Shown: positions 35,463 to 43,442 of the stretch, in pieces
Layout of the letters: every line of letters starts with the position of its first letter
How positions within the stretch are numbered: position 1 is the stretch's first letter
Source: an uncultured Nitrospirota bacterium
GTDB taxonomy: Bacteria > Nitrospinota > Nitrospinia > CAJXCL01
DNA: 52,616 nucleotides
Assembly (NCBI GenBank): GCA_913051775.1
Contig: CAJXCL010000009.1
Coordinates: 1 to 52,616 of the forward strand
Reading direction: 5' to 3'
Made by a program: the position numbers and the translations under genes
Notes under the pieces: generated by a model
The model's input: only the letters and a program-made list of their open reading frames with translations
The model's database searches: none
What the model was told of the DNA's origin: nothing

Positions 35463-36716
35463 TTAAGATTGGTTCATTGAATCAAGAAAATCCTTATTGC
35501 TTTTAGTTTGCCTCATTTTATCAAGAAGAAGTTCCATGCTTTCAACTATGCTAAGCGGCTGCAGAACTTTTCTTAAAATCCATATTCGGTTCAGATCTTC
35601 CGGGCCAATCAATAACTCCTCTTTTCGTGTTCCTGATCGATTAATATCTATAGCCGGAAAAACTCTTTTATCAACCAGCTTCCGATCCAGATGAATTTCC
35701 ATATTGCCGGTTCCCTTAAATTCTTCAAAAATCACATCGTCCATGCGGCTGCCGGTATCAACCAGCGCGGTGGCTATTATAGTAAGCGCTCCTCCTTCTT
35801 CTATATTTCTGGCAGCTCCGAAAAACCTTTTCGGTTTTTGCAAGGCATTAGAATCCACTCCACCGGAAAGGATTTTTCCGCTAGGGGGCACAATGGAATT
35901 GTAAGCCCTGGCTAATCGTGTAATGCTGTCTAAAAGAATTACCACATCCCGTTTATGTTCCACTAACCTTTTTGCTTTTTCTATAACCATTTCAGCCACC
36001 TGAACGTGTCTCTGAGCTGGTTCGTCAAAAGTAGAACTAATGACCTCGCCCTTAACCGTGCGAATCATATCTGTAACTTCTTCCGGCCGTTCATCAATGA
36101 GAAGAACAATAAGAAAGATTTCTGGATGATTCTTTTCTATGCTCTTGGCTATGGATTGGAGCAGCATAGTTTTTCCGGTTCGTGGCGGAGAAACAATAAG
36201 CCCTCTCTGTCCTTTTCCAATAGGAGTCAATAGATCCATTGTACGCGCAGAATAATCCGCTCCGTTTAAAGCTTCTAGGTTAATCCTTTCCTGCGGGTAC
36301 AAAGGGGTTAAATTGTCAAAAAATACTTTATCTTTAGATGACTCAGGATTTTCATGGTTGACACATTCAACCTTTAGCAATGCAAAATAACGCTCACTGT
36401 CTTTTGGAGGCCTAATTTGTCCGGAGATTGTGTCTCCAGTTCGCATATCAAAGCGACGAATTTGTGACGGCGACACGTAAATGTCATCCGGCCCTGGCAG
36501 GTAGTTATAACTTGTAGCGCGCAAAAAACCAAAACCATCCGGCAAAATTTCTAATATCCCTTCGCCATATATCTGACCATTCTGTTTCGTTTGCGTCTCC
36601 AATATTTTGTAGATCAATTCTTGTTTTCTTAAGCCACTGTAGCTATTGACCTTAAGATCTTTGGCTATGTTGGTTAACTGCGAAACGTTTTTTTCTTTTA
36701 GTTCAACAAGATTCAT
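35463..36716 (-). CDS. rho: Transcription termination factor Rho
   Basis: This 417-residue hexameric RNA helicase has an N-terminal Rho_N helix domain (1-45), a cold-shock RNA-binding domain with PDGFGFLR and [14 protein letters not shown], and an ATPase with P-loop [20 protein letters not shown] and a Q/R-loop with [18 protein letters not shown] follow. The length is typical. Translation starts at ATG 36716 after GGAGAGA. The long leader (to about 36950) carries two promoter-like sites and a hairpin with a T-run. Confidence 0.97.
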   Translation of the reverse strand: MNLVELKEKNVSQLTNIAKDLKVNSYSGLRKQELIYKILETQTKQNGQIYGEGILEILPDGFGFLRATSYNYLPGPDDIYVSPSQIRRFDMRTGDTISGQIRPPKDSERYFALLKVECVNHENPESSKDKVFFDNLTPLYPQERINLEALNGADYSARTMDLLTPIGKGQRGLIVSPPRTGKTMLLQSIAKSIEKNHPEIFLIVLLIDERPEEVTDMIRTVKGEVISSTFDEPAQRHVQVAEMVIEKAKRLVEHKRDVVILLDSITRLARAYNSIVPPSGKILSGGVDSNALQKPKRFFGAARNIEEGGALTIIATALVDTGSRMDDVIFEEFKGTGNMEIHLDRKLVDKRVFPAIDINRSGTRKEELLIGPEDLNRIWILRKVLQPLSIVESMELLLDKMRQTKSNKDFLDSMNQS

Positions 36717-36804
36717 AATATCTCTCCGTAGATTGCATAATGAGAAAAGGCCAGTTTTGCTTTAGATGGGAATTATGGCTATAAAACCTCTGGAAGTTTT
36801 TTGA

Positions 36805-36834
36805 TTGATATGATTTTCAAGACAGTTTTGTCAA
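36805..36834 (-). promoter_or_regulatory. Second promoter-like site for rho
   Basis: On the minus strand, TTGACA (36829-36834) and TATCAA (36805-36810) are separated by 18 bp, about 90 bp before the rho ATG. The -10 is a 4/6 match. It would bypass the upstream hairpin. Confidence 0.35.
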
Positions 36835-36890
36835 TTTAATGATCTTTTTTCGAGGGATCTTCCTTGATTTGTTGCTAAATTGCGAATAAT

Positions 36891-36915
36891 AAAAAAACTA
36901 TCCTCATGCAGGATA
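36891..36915 (-). terminator. Attenuator-like hairpin in the rho leader
   Basis: Read on the minus strand, TATCCT-GCATG-AGGATA is followed within two bases by a run of T. It lies between the distal promoter (36958-36986) and the rho start. E. coli rho is controlled by attenuation in its leader; this hairpin could serve a similar end. The stem is only 6 bp. Confidence 0.4.
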
Positions 36916-36957
36916 CTTGTTTGAGGTTAGATTTTAACAGAAGTGCTGATGTAATTT

Positions 36958-36986
36958 AATATCACATATTCTAAAACCTTTGTCAA
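36958..36986 (-). promoter_or_regulatory. Promoter for rho-rpmE-prfA
   Basis: On the minus strand, TTGACA (36981-36986) and GATATT (36958-36963) are separated by exactly 17 bp. A start near 36951 would leave a leader of about 235 nt. Confidence 0.55.
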
Positions 36987-37170
36987 CAACTTTTTAACAG
37001 TATAAGGGGGTGATAAATAAAAGTGGCAATTTTTGTGGCAATACAAAGGTTGTGCTCTATTTCAAAAAAAAAGTTTTTTTGGCAGCCATCCGATTTTACT
37101 GGAATGGCAATATTGTTAAGATTTTCTGCAAGCTTGTCATAGGGAGCTTCAAACACCCGTATACAACTGC
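36987..37170. other. Gene-free stretch upstream of the rho promoter
   Basis: AT-rich DNA between DUF465 and the rho promoter. A minus-strand frame with a GTG codon encodes about 50 residues but has no ribosome site or recognisable motif. I see no terminator with a clear stem for the DUF465 gene. Confidence 0.4.
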
Positions 37171-37398
37171 CTATACCTGTTTTGAACGATATTCACTCAC
37201 CATCTGCATAATGAGGTCTTTTTCTTTCAGTTTTATCTTTTTAAGTTTTTTCCTTTCTAATTCTTCCTCGGGGGTAAGGTATTTCATTCTTTCAAATTCC
37301 TGAATTTTTTCTTTTAACTCATAATGATTCTCCCAGAGTTTTTTAAACTCTTTATTCTCTCTACAAATTTTCTCCACTAAGTCCTCTTCTACAACCAT
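37171..37398 (-). CDS. DUF465 (YdcH-like) small coiled-coil protein
   Basis: This 75-residue, highly charged helical protein contains LTPEEELERKKLKKIKLKEK, the signature of DUF465/YdcH, and ends with KDLIMQMVSEYRSKQ. Function is unknown. The ATG at 37398 follows GGGAGGGG; an in-frame TTG two codons upstream is less likely. It is a single gene, with tsaB upstream on the same strand after a gap of about 130 bp. Confidence 0.8.
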   Translation of the reverse strand: MVVEEDLVEKICRENKEFKKLWENHYELKEKIQEFERMKYLTPEEELERKKLKKIKLKEKDLIMQMVSEYRSKQV

Positions 37399-37525
37399 AA
37401 GCAACCCCTCCCTTTAAAAAAAATGGAAAATTTAATTATATAATAGTTAGCGTCAGTAAAATATGTAGTTAAATTGTTTAAAAGCGTTTAGCGAGCGAAT
37501 TCCCAGTGGCTTGTCACGGGGAACA

Positions 37526-38206
37526 TCAATTCAAATTCATTTCAGCTTCGGATAGGCGAACATATTTTGGCTTCAATAGAGCTAAATCTGTTTTCTCTCC
37601 ATTTTGAGTTTTTTCAAAAGCCAACTTTGCCACGCTTGCGGCTGTAGTATTTGAAGAACCACTATCAAAAACAGCCAGGTTTCCAAGTTTCTGGCTTAAA
37701 ACTTTACCGTAAGTTTCGACCCCGCTTCCAAAAAAAAGAGTGGTTTTTTTAATTTCATTAACCAGCAATTCAGGTTTTACGGTTCGGTCTTCTTCAAGCC
37801 TGCAAATTTGACCGTTTGCATCGTATTGGAAAAAAGAAGCATAGAGTTCTCCCTTTCTGGCATCAATAACAGGACAAATTATATTTTCAGTAAAAGGGAT
37901 AGTATGCGCCATGGCTAAAAGTGTTTCGACCGAAACAACAGGTTTTTTTTGAGCTAATGAGAAACCGAGAACACTGCTCAACCCGACTCGCAAGCCGGTA
38001 AATGAGCCCGGACCTATAGAGACAGCAAAGGCGTCAACTTGAGATATGTTAAGATTAGTATCCTGAAGAATAGAATCAATTATAAAAAAGAGGTTTTTTG
38101 AATAAGAAGTGTGGCCTGAAATGGCTTTTTCAGAAATTGTTTTATTTCTTAGCGTAATGGCAATACTCCCTTTTGGCGAAGAAGTATCAATCCCTAAAAT
38201 TCTCAT
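37526..38206 (-). CDS. tsaB: tRNA t6A synthesis factor TsaB
   Basis: This 226-residue member of the ASKHA fold helps TsaD attach threonylcarbamoyl to A37 of ANN-decoding tRNAs. MRILGIDTSSPKGSIAI at the start, HTSYSKNLF, IGPGSFTGLRVGLS (near 69-82) and CPVIDARKGELYAS are diagnostic. The length is slightly shorter than E. coli TsaB (231). The rest of the t6A pathway is not in the window. Confidence 0.94.
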   Translation of the reverse strand: MRILGIDTSSPKGSIAITLRNKTISEKAISGHTSYSKNLFFIIDSILQDTNLNISQVDAFAVSIGPGSFTGLRVGLSSVLGFSLAQKKPVVSVETLLAMAHTIPFTENIICPVIDARKGELYASFFQYDANGQICRLEEDRTVKPELLVNEIKKTTLFFGSGVETYGKVLSQKLGNLAVFDSGSSNTTAASVAKLAFEKTQNGEKTDLALLKPKYVRLSEAEMNLN

Positions 38207-38603
38207 TTTTTTTCATAATAGCATCAGTACGATTTTAGGTCAACACAATACTGATGCCAAAATAAAATTTTTTTTTGAAGCTTTCTGCAGAAAGACCACA
38301 GGAAATCTTCAAATACAGAGAATTCACATCCCCCTTGATTCCCCTTAACAAGGAGGGGCTTAGGGGGTGTATCGCTTGCTAACCCCGCAGCAAGTAATCG
38401 AAAAATCAAAATCAGCGGAAGCAAAAAATGAAGAAGAAGCTACCTAGCATATTAGCAGAAAACCACTGGTAGCACCAGGTAGTATTGAAGAAAAAGACCA
38501 GCATATAAGCGGCGTACCGACATCTAAAAAAAGTTCCACAGCAGGTCAAGGCGCACACATAAGCGGACAATAGTTTAATTGAAATATTCTTAATAAAGAA
38601 ACA
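38207..38603. other. Intergenic region with repeats
   Basis: About 400 bp between tsaB and the aminoacylase, both read on the minus strand. Apart from the palindrome at 38330-38367 and a small hairpin (CTGGT-AGC-ACCAG near 38465), I see no gene, RNA or clear promoter. Confidence 0.45.
38330..38367. repeat. Palindromic CCCCCT...AGGGGG repeat
   Basis: Outer arms CCCCCT (38330-38335) and AGGGGG (38362-38367) enclose inner arms CCCCTT (38341-38346) and AAGGAGGGG. The whole can fold into a long hairpin with internal bulges. Similar CCCCCTT-rich palindromes are dispersed in many bacterial genomes. No transposase is nearby, so it may be a non-autonomous or extragenic palindromic element. Confidence 0.6.
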
Positions 38604-40187
38604 CTAATTTTTTCTCAAACCTCTGCCACCCAAAATACCTGTAGGCTTTCCTTTTTTTACAGCCATTTCACCGTTTATAAACACGTATTCTATTCCTTCC
38701 GGATATTGCTTTGGATTTTCGTATGTAGAAGTATCTCTTATTTTTTTTGGATCAAACAATACAAGGTCAGCGTAATTTTCTTCTTTAATTATTCCGCGGT
38801 CTGTTATTTTCAATCGACTGCATGGATCTGAAGTCATCTTCTTAATTGCAACAGGAAGGTCTAATATATTTTCATCCCTTACATATTTCCCCAGCACTCT
38901 CGGGAAACTTCCAAATCCTCTTGGATGAGGCGTACCGTCTCCAAGAGGCCCGTTTATGCTCTTTGCTCCGCTGTCGCTTCCTATCATTACGTAATCCTTT
39001 TTGATAATCTCTTGAAAGTTATCTTCACACATGCAGAAATATATAGCTTCCACCTGACTCTGCTCTTCCATTAACAGATCAAAAATAAAATCGAAAATCT
39101 CTTTTTTTTGTAGCTCCGCGCCTTCAGAAACTTTTTTCCCTTCAAGGTCTTTGTTTTTATCTGTCACCACTTGGGAAATCATCACTGTTTGCCAGTGTTC
39201 CGGTTCCGGGTGGTATTTTAAAATTTCTTTTTTTATCAACTCCCTTGTTGATTTATCATGGAGTCGTTCCATCTGTTTTTGAATTCCCCCTTCAAACACC
39301 CAATCTGGCAAAAGGGCTGAAAGACCGGTATTAGATGCCGTGTAAGGGTACCTGTCGCACGCGATATCCGTGCCATTTTCTAACGCGGTTTCTATTAATG
39401 CCAGCGCCGGTTGAATTTTATTCCAGTTTTTTTCCCCGGCAGTTTTTAAATGGGATATTTGTGCTCTCACACCGGTTTCCCGGCTAATTTGTATTGTTTC
39501 TTCTATTGCTTCCAGTAATTTTTTTCCTTCGCTTCTCATGTGGCATGTGAAAAGACTATCGCATTCTTCCACAACCTTAAAAAGATGGATCAATTCTTCT
39601 GTTTTTGCGTAACAAGAAGGAGGATATATAAGGCCAACAGACATCCCGAAAGCCCCCTGTTTTAATCCATCCAGAACGATCAGTTCCATTTTTTTTATTT
39701 CATTCGGCTCTGGAACTCTGTCTTCATACCCCATAACCGATGCGCGTATAGTATTTTGTCCTAGTAAAGGCGCGAAATTTACTGCGGTTCCTTTTTCTTC
39801 GAGTTTTTCATAATAGCCGCTCAGATTAGTCCAGTTAAGATGGATATCAAATTGTTTTAGATAAGTTCTTCGCCTTTCTTTGAGCAGATCTCCAAAAATC
39901 GGTGCCGCCGCATAACCGCAGTTCCCCCCCACCTCGGTGGTAACTCCTTGCAAAATCTTGGATTCTGCCCGCGGATCAATCAAAAGATAATAATCCGAAT
40001 GAGAATGAATATCTACAAACCCTGGAGCAACTACCAGGCCGGATGCATCCAGAACACTATCCGCATCTTTTGCTTCTATCTTGCCTATAGATGTTATTTT
40101 ATCCTTTTCTAAAGCAATATCGGCTTTATACCTGGGTTTCCCGGTACCGTCAATTATTTCTCCTTTTTTTATAATTATGTTAGCCAT
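38604..40187 (-). CDS. N-acyl-D-amino-acid deacylase (D-aminoacylase) family amidohydrolase
   Basis: This 527-residue amidohydrolase starts IIIKKGEIIDGTGKPRYKAD, has the metal-binding HSHSD (near 61-65) and GNCGYA (near 88-93), a later His in ISHLK, and DSGAKSINGPLGDGTPHPRGF. These define the D-aminoacylase/N-acyl-D-glutamate deacylase group, which frees D-amino acids from N-acyl forms. A dihydroorotase-like role is less likely. It lies beside a lytic transglycosylase, so a part in cell-wall or D-amino acid salvage is possible but unproven. Confidence 0.85.
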   Translation of the reverse strand: MANIIIKKGEIIDGTGKPRYKADIALEKDKITSIGKIEAKDADSVLDASGLVVAPGFVDIHSHSDYYLLIDPRAESKILQGVTTEVGGNCGYAAAPIFGDLLKERRRTYLKQFDIHLNWTNLSGYYEKLEEKGTAVNFAPLLGQNTIRASVMGYEDRVPEPNEIKKMELIVLDGLKQGAFGMSVGLIYPPSCYAKTEELIHLFKVVEECDSLFTCHMRSEGKKLLEAIEETIQISRETGVRAQISHLKTAGEKNWNKIQPALALIETALENGTDIACDRYPYTASNTGLSALLPDWVFEGGIQKQMERLHDKSTRELIKKEILKYHPEPEHWQTVMISQVVTDKNKDLEGKKVSEGAELQKKEIFDFIFDLLMEEQSQVEAIYFCMCEDNFQEIIKKDYVMIGSDSGAKSINGPLGDGTPHPRGFGSFPRVLGKYVRDENILDLPVAIKKMTSDPCSRLKITDRGIIKEENYADLVLFDPKKIRDTSTYENPKQYPEGIEYVFINGEMAVKKGKPTGILGGRGLRKN

Positions 40188-40306
40188 TTTTTTGGACGCA
40201 GGATTCCTACAAGCAGTTAGCGGTCAGTAATGAGCAAGATTCTCTTTGATTTAGCTGAAAGCTGATATCTTAACGCTTTAAAATCTTCTCCGCGGTCAAA
40301 TGAAAT

Positions 40307-42550
40307 TTACAAATCTTTTGTATTTAAAGCCAATACTTTATCTTTTCCCTCCCCATCGCCATAAAGAGTTATGTAATTGAAATAATTGCGCATAACTTTT
40401 TTAACATACGCTTTTGTTTCACGAAAAGGAATCATCTCAATGAAAAGATCAGGGTCTGGAGTTATTATTGTTTTCTTCCATTTCAAGGCACGGCTTAATC
40501 CCGCGTTATAACCTGCAAGAGCTATAACCGGATCACCCTTAGTCTTTTTGAGCAAGTAAGCCATATGCTGGGAACCTAGGGAAATATTTACTCTAGGAAT
40601 GTAAAGAATTTCTTCGTGCCAGTCCTTTTCCGAAAACGCGCTTTTATATCTCTTTTTAAATTCATTTTTGCCCGTTTTCGGCATTAATTGCATCAGCCCT
40701 ATGGCGCCGCTCCTCGAAAGAGAATCAGGATTAAAAGAACTCTCCTGACGCATTAAGCCCACGATCAAAAACGGATCGAGCTTATAGCCTTTGGCGTTTT
40801 TATTGACAAGCTCACTGTAAGCAATTGGAAAATACAGTTTCCAGTATTCCAATGACAGTTCTAAATGTTTTTCTGTTGGAAGCTCCTTTAAAAAACCTTC
40901 GATGATTCTTTGTGCCTTCACGAATCCTCTTGCCTGAAGATAGAGATTTCCAGTCCACAAAATTTTTTCCGGGGTGTTAATGGAAACTTTTCTTGCTATC
41001 AACCGAATCTCCCCTAAAGCATCTTCATAATAACCAAGAGCAATGAGTTCTTTAATTCTAATAAAATGAAAACGGTCTTCAGATCTCATTTTAGTCTTTA
41101 ACTCTTTATAGACCTGAGCAGAATTTAATTTCCTCTGCAAAAAAGGATTGATCATTTTTAATTTATTTCCCGATTTTTTACTTAGCTTAACTTTTCCCCG
41201 GTAGCCGTAATAGTTGTAAGGATACTCTTTTGCCGCCATCTTGTAAAAACTGCGTGCAGCCTCGGTTTCTCCAGATTTTTCATTTGATTTTCCTGCCCAA
41301 TAGAGAATCTGGCCTCGAAGCCGTGAATCATGAAACAGGGAAGCAGTCGTCTTAAATTTTTTAGCCGCTGTCCGGTAGTTCCCGGATATATAATTTATCA
41401 AACCGATATTCCAGTGCGCGCTGACTGCAAGAGACCCCTGTGGAAATGTTTTAGTCATTTTCTGAAACTGGGAAATTGCCTTCCGATATTTTTTATTTTG
41501 TGCAAAGATTTTTCCTGTAGTATAAAAAGCTTTTTCAGCATAGTGGCTATGGGGAAAGTTATTAATGATTTTTTTTGAATATGCTATGGCGTCCCTGTGT
41601 TTGCCCAGGTTCCAGTATAAGTTGGCAATCTTATATTGCGCTTCAGGAACACGCGAACCAGTAGGATTTTTTGCAATAAAAGATTTGTAAATTTGAAGCG
41701 CTTCTTTTCTCTTCCTCATTAAAGTATAAGCTTTGGCGAGTTTAAAAGTTAAATCTTGAAATAAATTTCCTTTCGTGTAAGTTTTGAGATATTTTTTGCA
41801 TTCCCTGGAAGCAATGGAATATTCCCCCTCCTTCATTAACAATTTAATTCTCCTGGCAATGAATTTGGGAGGAAATTTAGGAAGTTTGATTTTAGCCTTT
41901 CTCATTTCTCTAATTTTTTCTTCTGCTTCTATTGAAAATTCATTTAAAGGGAAAAAGTGAAAAAGTTTGCTAAAAGTTTCATAGGCGTTAATTATCTTTC
42001 CCTGTTTTTTCAGAATAACTCCGGTAAAAAGCATCGACTCCGGCACCAGGTCTTTTTTAGGATATTTTTCAATAATATCTGTGAAAAACTTATACGCTTT
42101 TTCTAAATCATCCCTACTAAAATGAAGTTTTCCAAGAAAGAATTTTGTGTAAGGGTGCAGGCGGCTCCGAGGAAACTCCTTTAAAATGCTATTTAACAAT
42201 TCAATTGATTCGTTCTCCTCTCCCAGTTCCAGGCGAACTCCAGCCAGTTTTAACATGGTATAGTCTTTTAACTGCGGGTATTTGGAAAGAAGCTTCAAAT
42301 AAATATCAACAGAATTATTAAGCTTGGAGAGTTTACTACTGATGTGCGCTTTTAAATAAAGGGCCCTGAAATGCCAGATGTCTTCTGGACGCTCTTTTAA
42401 GAACTGGTTAACCAGTTCTCCCGCGGTAGCATAATCATCATTAGCCATCACCTTGACGATTTGGGCAATAGATTTTTCAGGCAGAGTATCGGCATGTAAA
42501 GGATGACTGAGTAACAAAAAAATAAAGAAAAAAAGTATTCTTTTATTCAT
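40307..42550 (-). CDS. Soluble lytic murein transglycosylase with TPR repeats
   Basis: This 747-residue periplasmic enzyme has a signal peptide (cut after about residue 20, ...HPLHADT) and a long TPR solenoid (about 30-560) with repeated LGKLHF, AYTLM and IGLINY units. The C-terminal Slt domain has catalytic Glu in MRQESSF, RSGAIGLMQLMP and LAGYNAGLSRAL. It cleaves peptidoglycan glycan strands to 1,6-anhydro ends. The layout resembles E. coli Slt70, but the TPR part is longer and of the outer-membrane-lipoprotein type. Confidence 0.92.
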   Translation of the reverse strand: MNKRILFFFIFLLLSHPLHADTLPEKSIAQIVKVMANDDYATAGELVNQFLKERPEDIWHFRALYLKAHISSKLSKLNNSVDIYLKLLSKYPQLKDYTMLKLAGVRLELGEENESIELLNSILKEFPRSRLHPYTKFFLGKLHFSRDDLEKAYKFFTDIIEKYPKKDLVPESMLFTGVILKKQGKIINAYETFSKLFHFFPLNEFSIEAEEKIREMRKAKIKLPKFPPKFIARRIKLLMKEGEYSIASRECKKYLKTYTKGNLFQDLTFKLAKAYTLMRKRKEALQIYKSFIAKNPTGSRVPEAQYKIANLYWNLGKHRDAIAYSKKIINNFPHSHYAEKAFYTTGKIFAQNKKYRKAISQFQKMTKTFPQGSLAVSAHWNIGLINYISGNYRTAAKKFKTTASLFHDSRLRGQILYWAGKSNEKSGETEAARSFYKMAAKEYPYNYYGYRGKVKLSKKSGNKLKMINPFLQRKLNSAQVYKELKTKMRSEDRFHFIRIKELIALGYYEDALGEIRLIARKVSINTPEKILWTGNLYLQARGFVKAQRIIEGFLKELPTEKHLELSLEYWKLYFPIAYSELVNKNAKGYKLDPFLIVGLMRQESSFNPDSLSRSGAIGLMQLMPKTGKNEFKKRYKSAFSEKDWHEEILYIPRVNISLGSQHMAYLLKKTKGDPVIALAGYNAGLSRALKWKKTIITPDPDLFIEMIPFRETKAYVKKVMRNYFNYITLYGDGEGKDKVLALNTKDL

Positions 42551-42999
42551 TAAAATCTCACGGTAAAGAATTGAAAGTTGAAATCAACTGTGAACAAACA
42601 ATATCCTATCACGCTAAATAGTATGATCAAAAACAAAAAAGGAGAGTAGTGTATAATGCTGACCACTGGTTGCCAACCGCTTTCTCGATAAGGAGTGCGT
42701 AATGCTGACATCTGACTGCTGATAGCTGTGCCTCAGAGACGGAGTGTGAAATATTGATCGTTGTTTTTAATCCCCGACCCCTGTCAACTGACAACTAAAT
42801 AGAGGGGTGGCTCAGTGCTTAAAAACGTTTTAGGTATTTGTTGGAAGCCTATATGGACAAATATGGTGTCTACTTTTAGCCCTAAAAAATTGAATATTAT
42901 TTAAAATAATGCAAGATAGACTTTTGGAATTACACGAATATATCAGCTTATTAAATTTTGGCACCTATACCTAAGTATCGTAATAAATTTAACGCATAT
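42551..42999. other. Intergenic region with short repeated words
   Basis: About 450 bp upstream of the transglycosylase. It holds three degenerate copies of a GGAGTG...AATGCTGA motif at 42641, 42692 and 42741 (spacing 51 and 49 bp), then CTGCTGATAGCTG and TGTCAACTGACAAC. Two of the three copies create 6- to 11-codon frames starting MLT. The remaining 200 bp are AT-rich with nothing I can name. Confidence 0.45.
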
Positions 43000-43266
43000 C
43001 TATTGTCGGTACTTAAATACATAAACCGCAACAGCGGTAAACAGTATAAAGTTAATTATACCGAACACTTTAAAAACAATATCTCGAGAAATAAGTACCG
43101 CTGGAATCATAAGTAAAAGACAGAACCACACTCCCACTACCCACGTCAGAGAAAAATCCTTTGAGGAGCCTCTTTTTTTTATTTTTAAAATCAGCGGGAT
43201 GTTAAATAAGGGAAGCGCAACACTGGCAATAACTCCTATTGTTTTAATTACGTTAACAGCAGTCAT
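43000..43266 (-). CDS. SemiSWEET/PQ-loop-like small membrane protein
   Basis: This 88-residue protein has three hydrophobic helices (about 6-27, 41-59, 64-84). PLFNIPLILKIKKRGSSKDF after the first helix resembles the PQ-loop segment of SemiSWEET sugar transporters, which form homodimers of three-helix units. The Gln of PQ is replaced (PLI). The size fits the family. It stands alone, divergent from rel, and its substrate cannot be told. Confidence 0.6.
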   Translation of the reverse strand: MTAVNVIKTIGVIASVALPLFNIPLILKIKKRGSSKDFSLTWVVGVWFCLLLMIPAVLISRDIVFKVFGIINFILFTAVAVYVFKYRQ

Positions 43267-43354
43267 AAAGGTATTATATAACAGAAATGCAAGAGGATTG
43301 CGAATTTAGCATAGCTTTAGTAGCCGGCAATTGACCCTTCTGTAAACCATTTGG

Positions 43355-43373
43355 AATGCCTCAATCAGGCATT
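43355..43373 (+). terminator. Hairpin upstream of rel
   Basis: AATGCCT-CAATC-AGGCATT is a perfect 7-bp stem with a 5-nt loop, followed by TTC. It sits 70 bp before the rel start with no gene on the plus strand upstream, so it may act in the rel leader rather than end a transcript. The T-run is short. Confidence 0.3.
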
Positions 43374-43442
43374 TTCATATAGAATTTCGTACACTATCGG
43401 GGTAAACTGAACTTAAACGTACGAATACTAAGGATCGTTAAT

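Noticed and set aside
36990-37165. Small minus-strand gene with GTG start
   Set aside because: No ribosome site, low-complexity AT-rich composition and no recognisable motif.
42641-42760. Mini CRISPR array
   Set aside because: Repeats are about 15 bp and degenerate, there are only three copies, and no cas genes are present.
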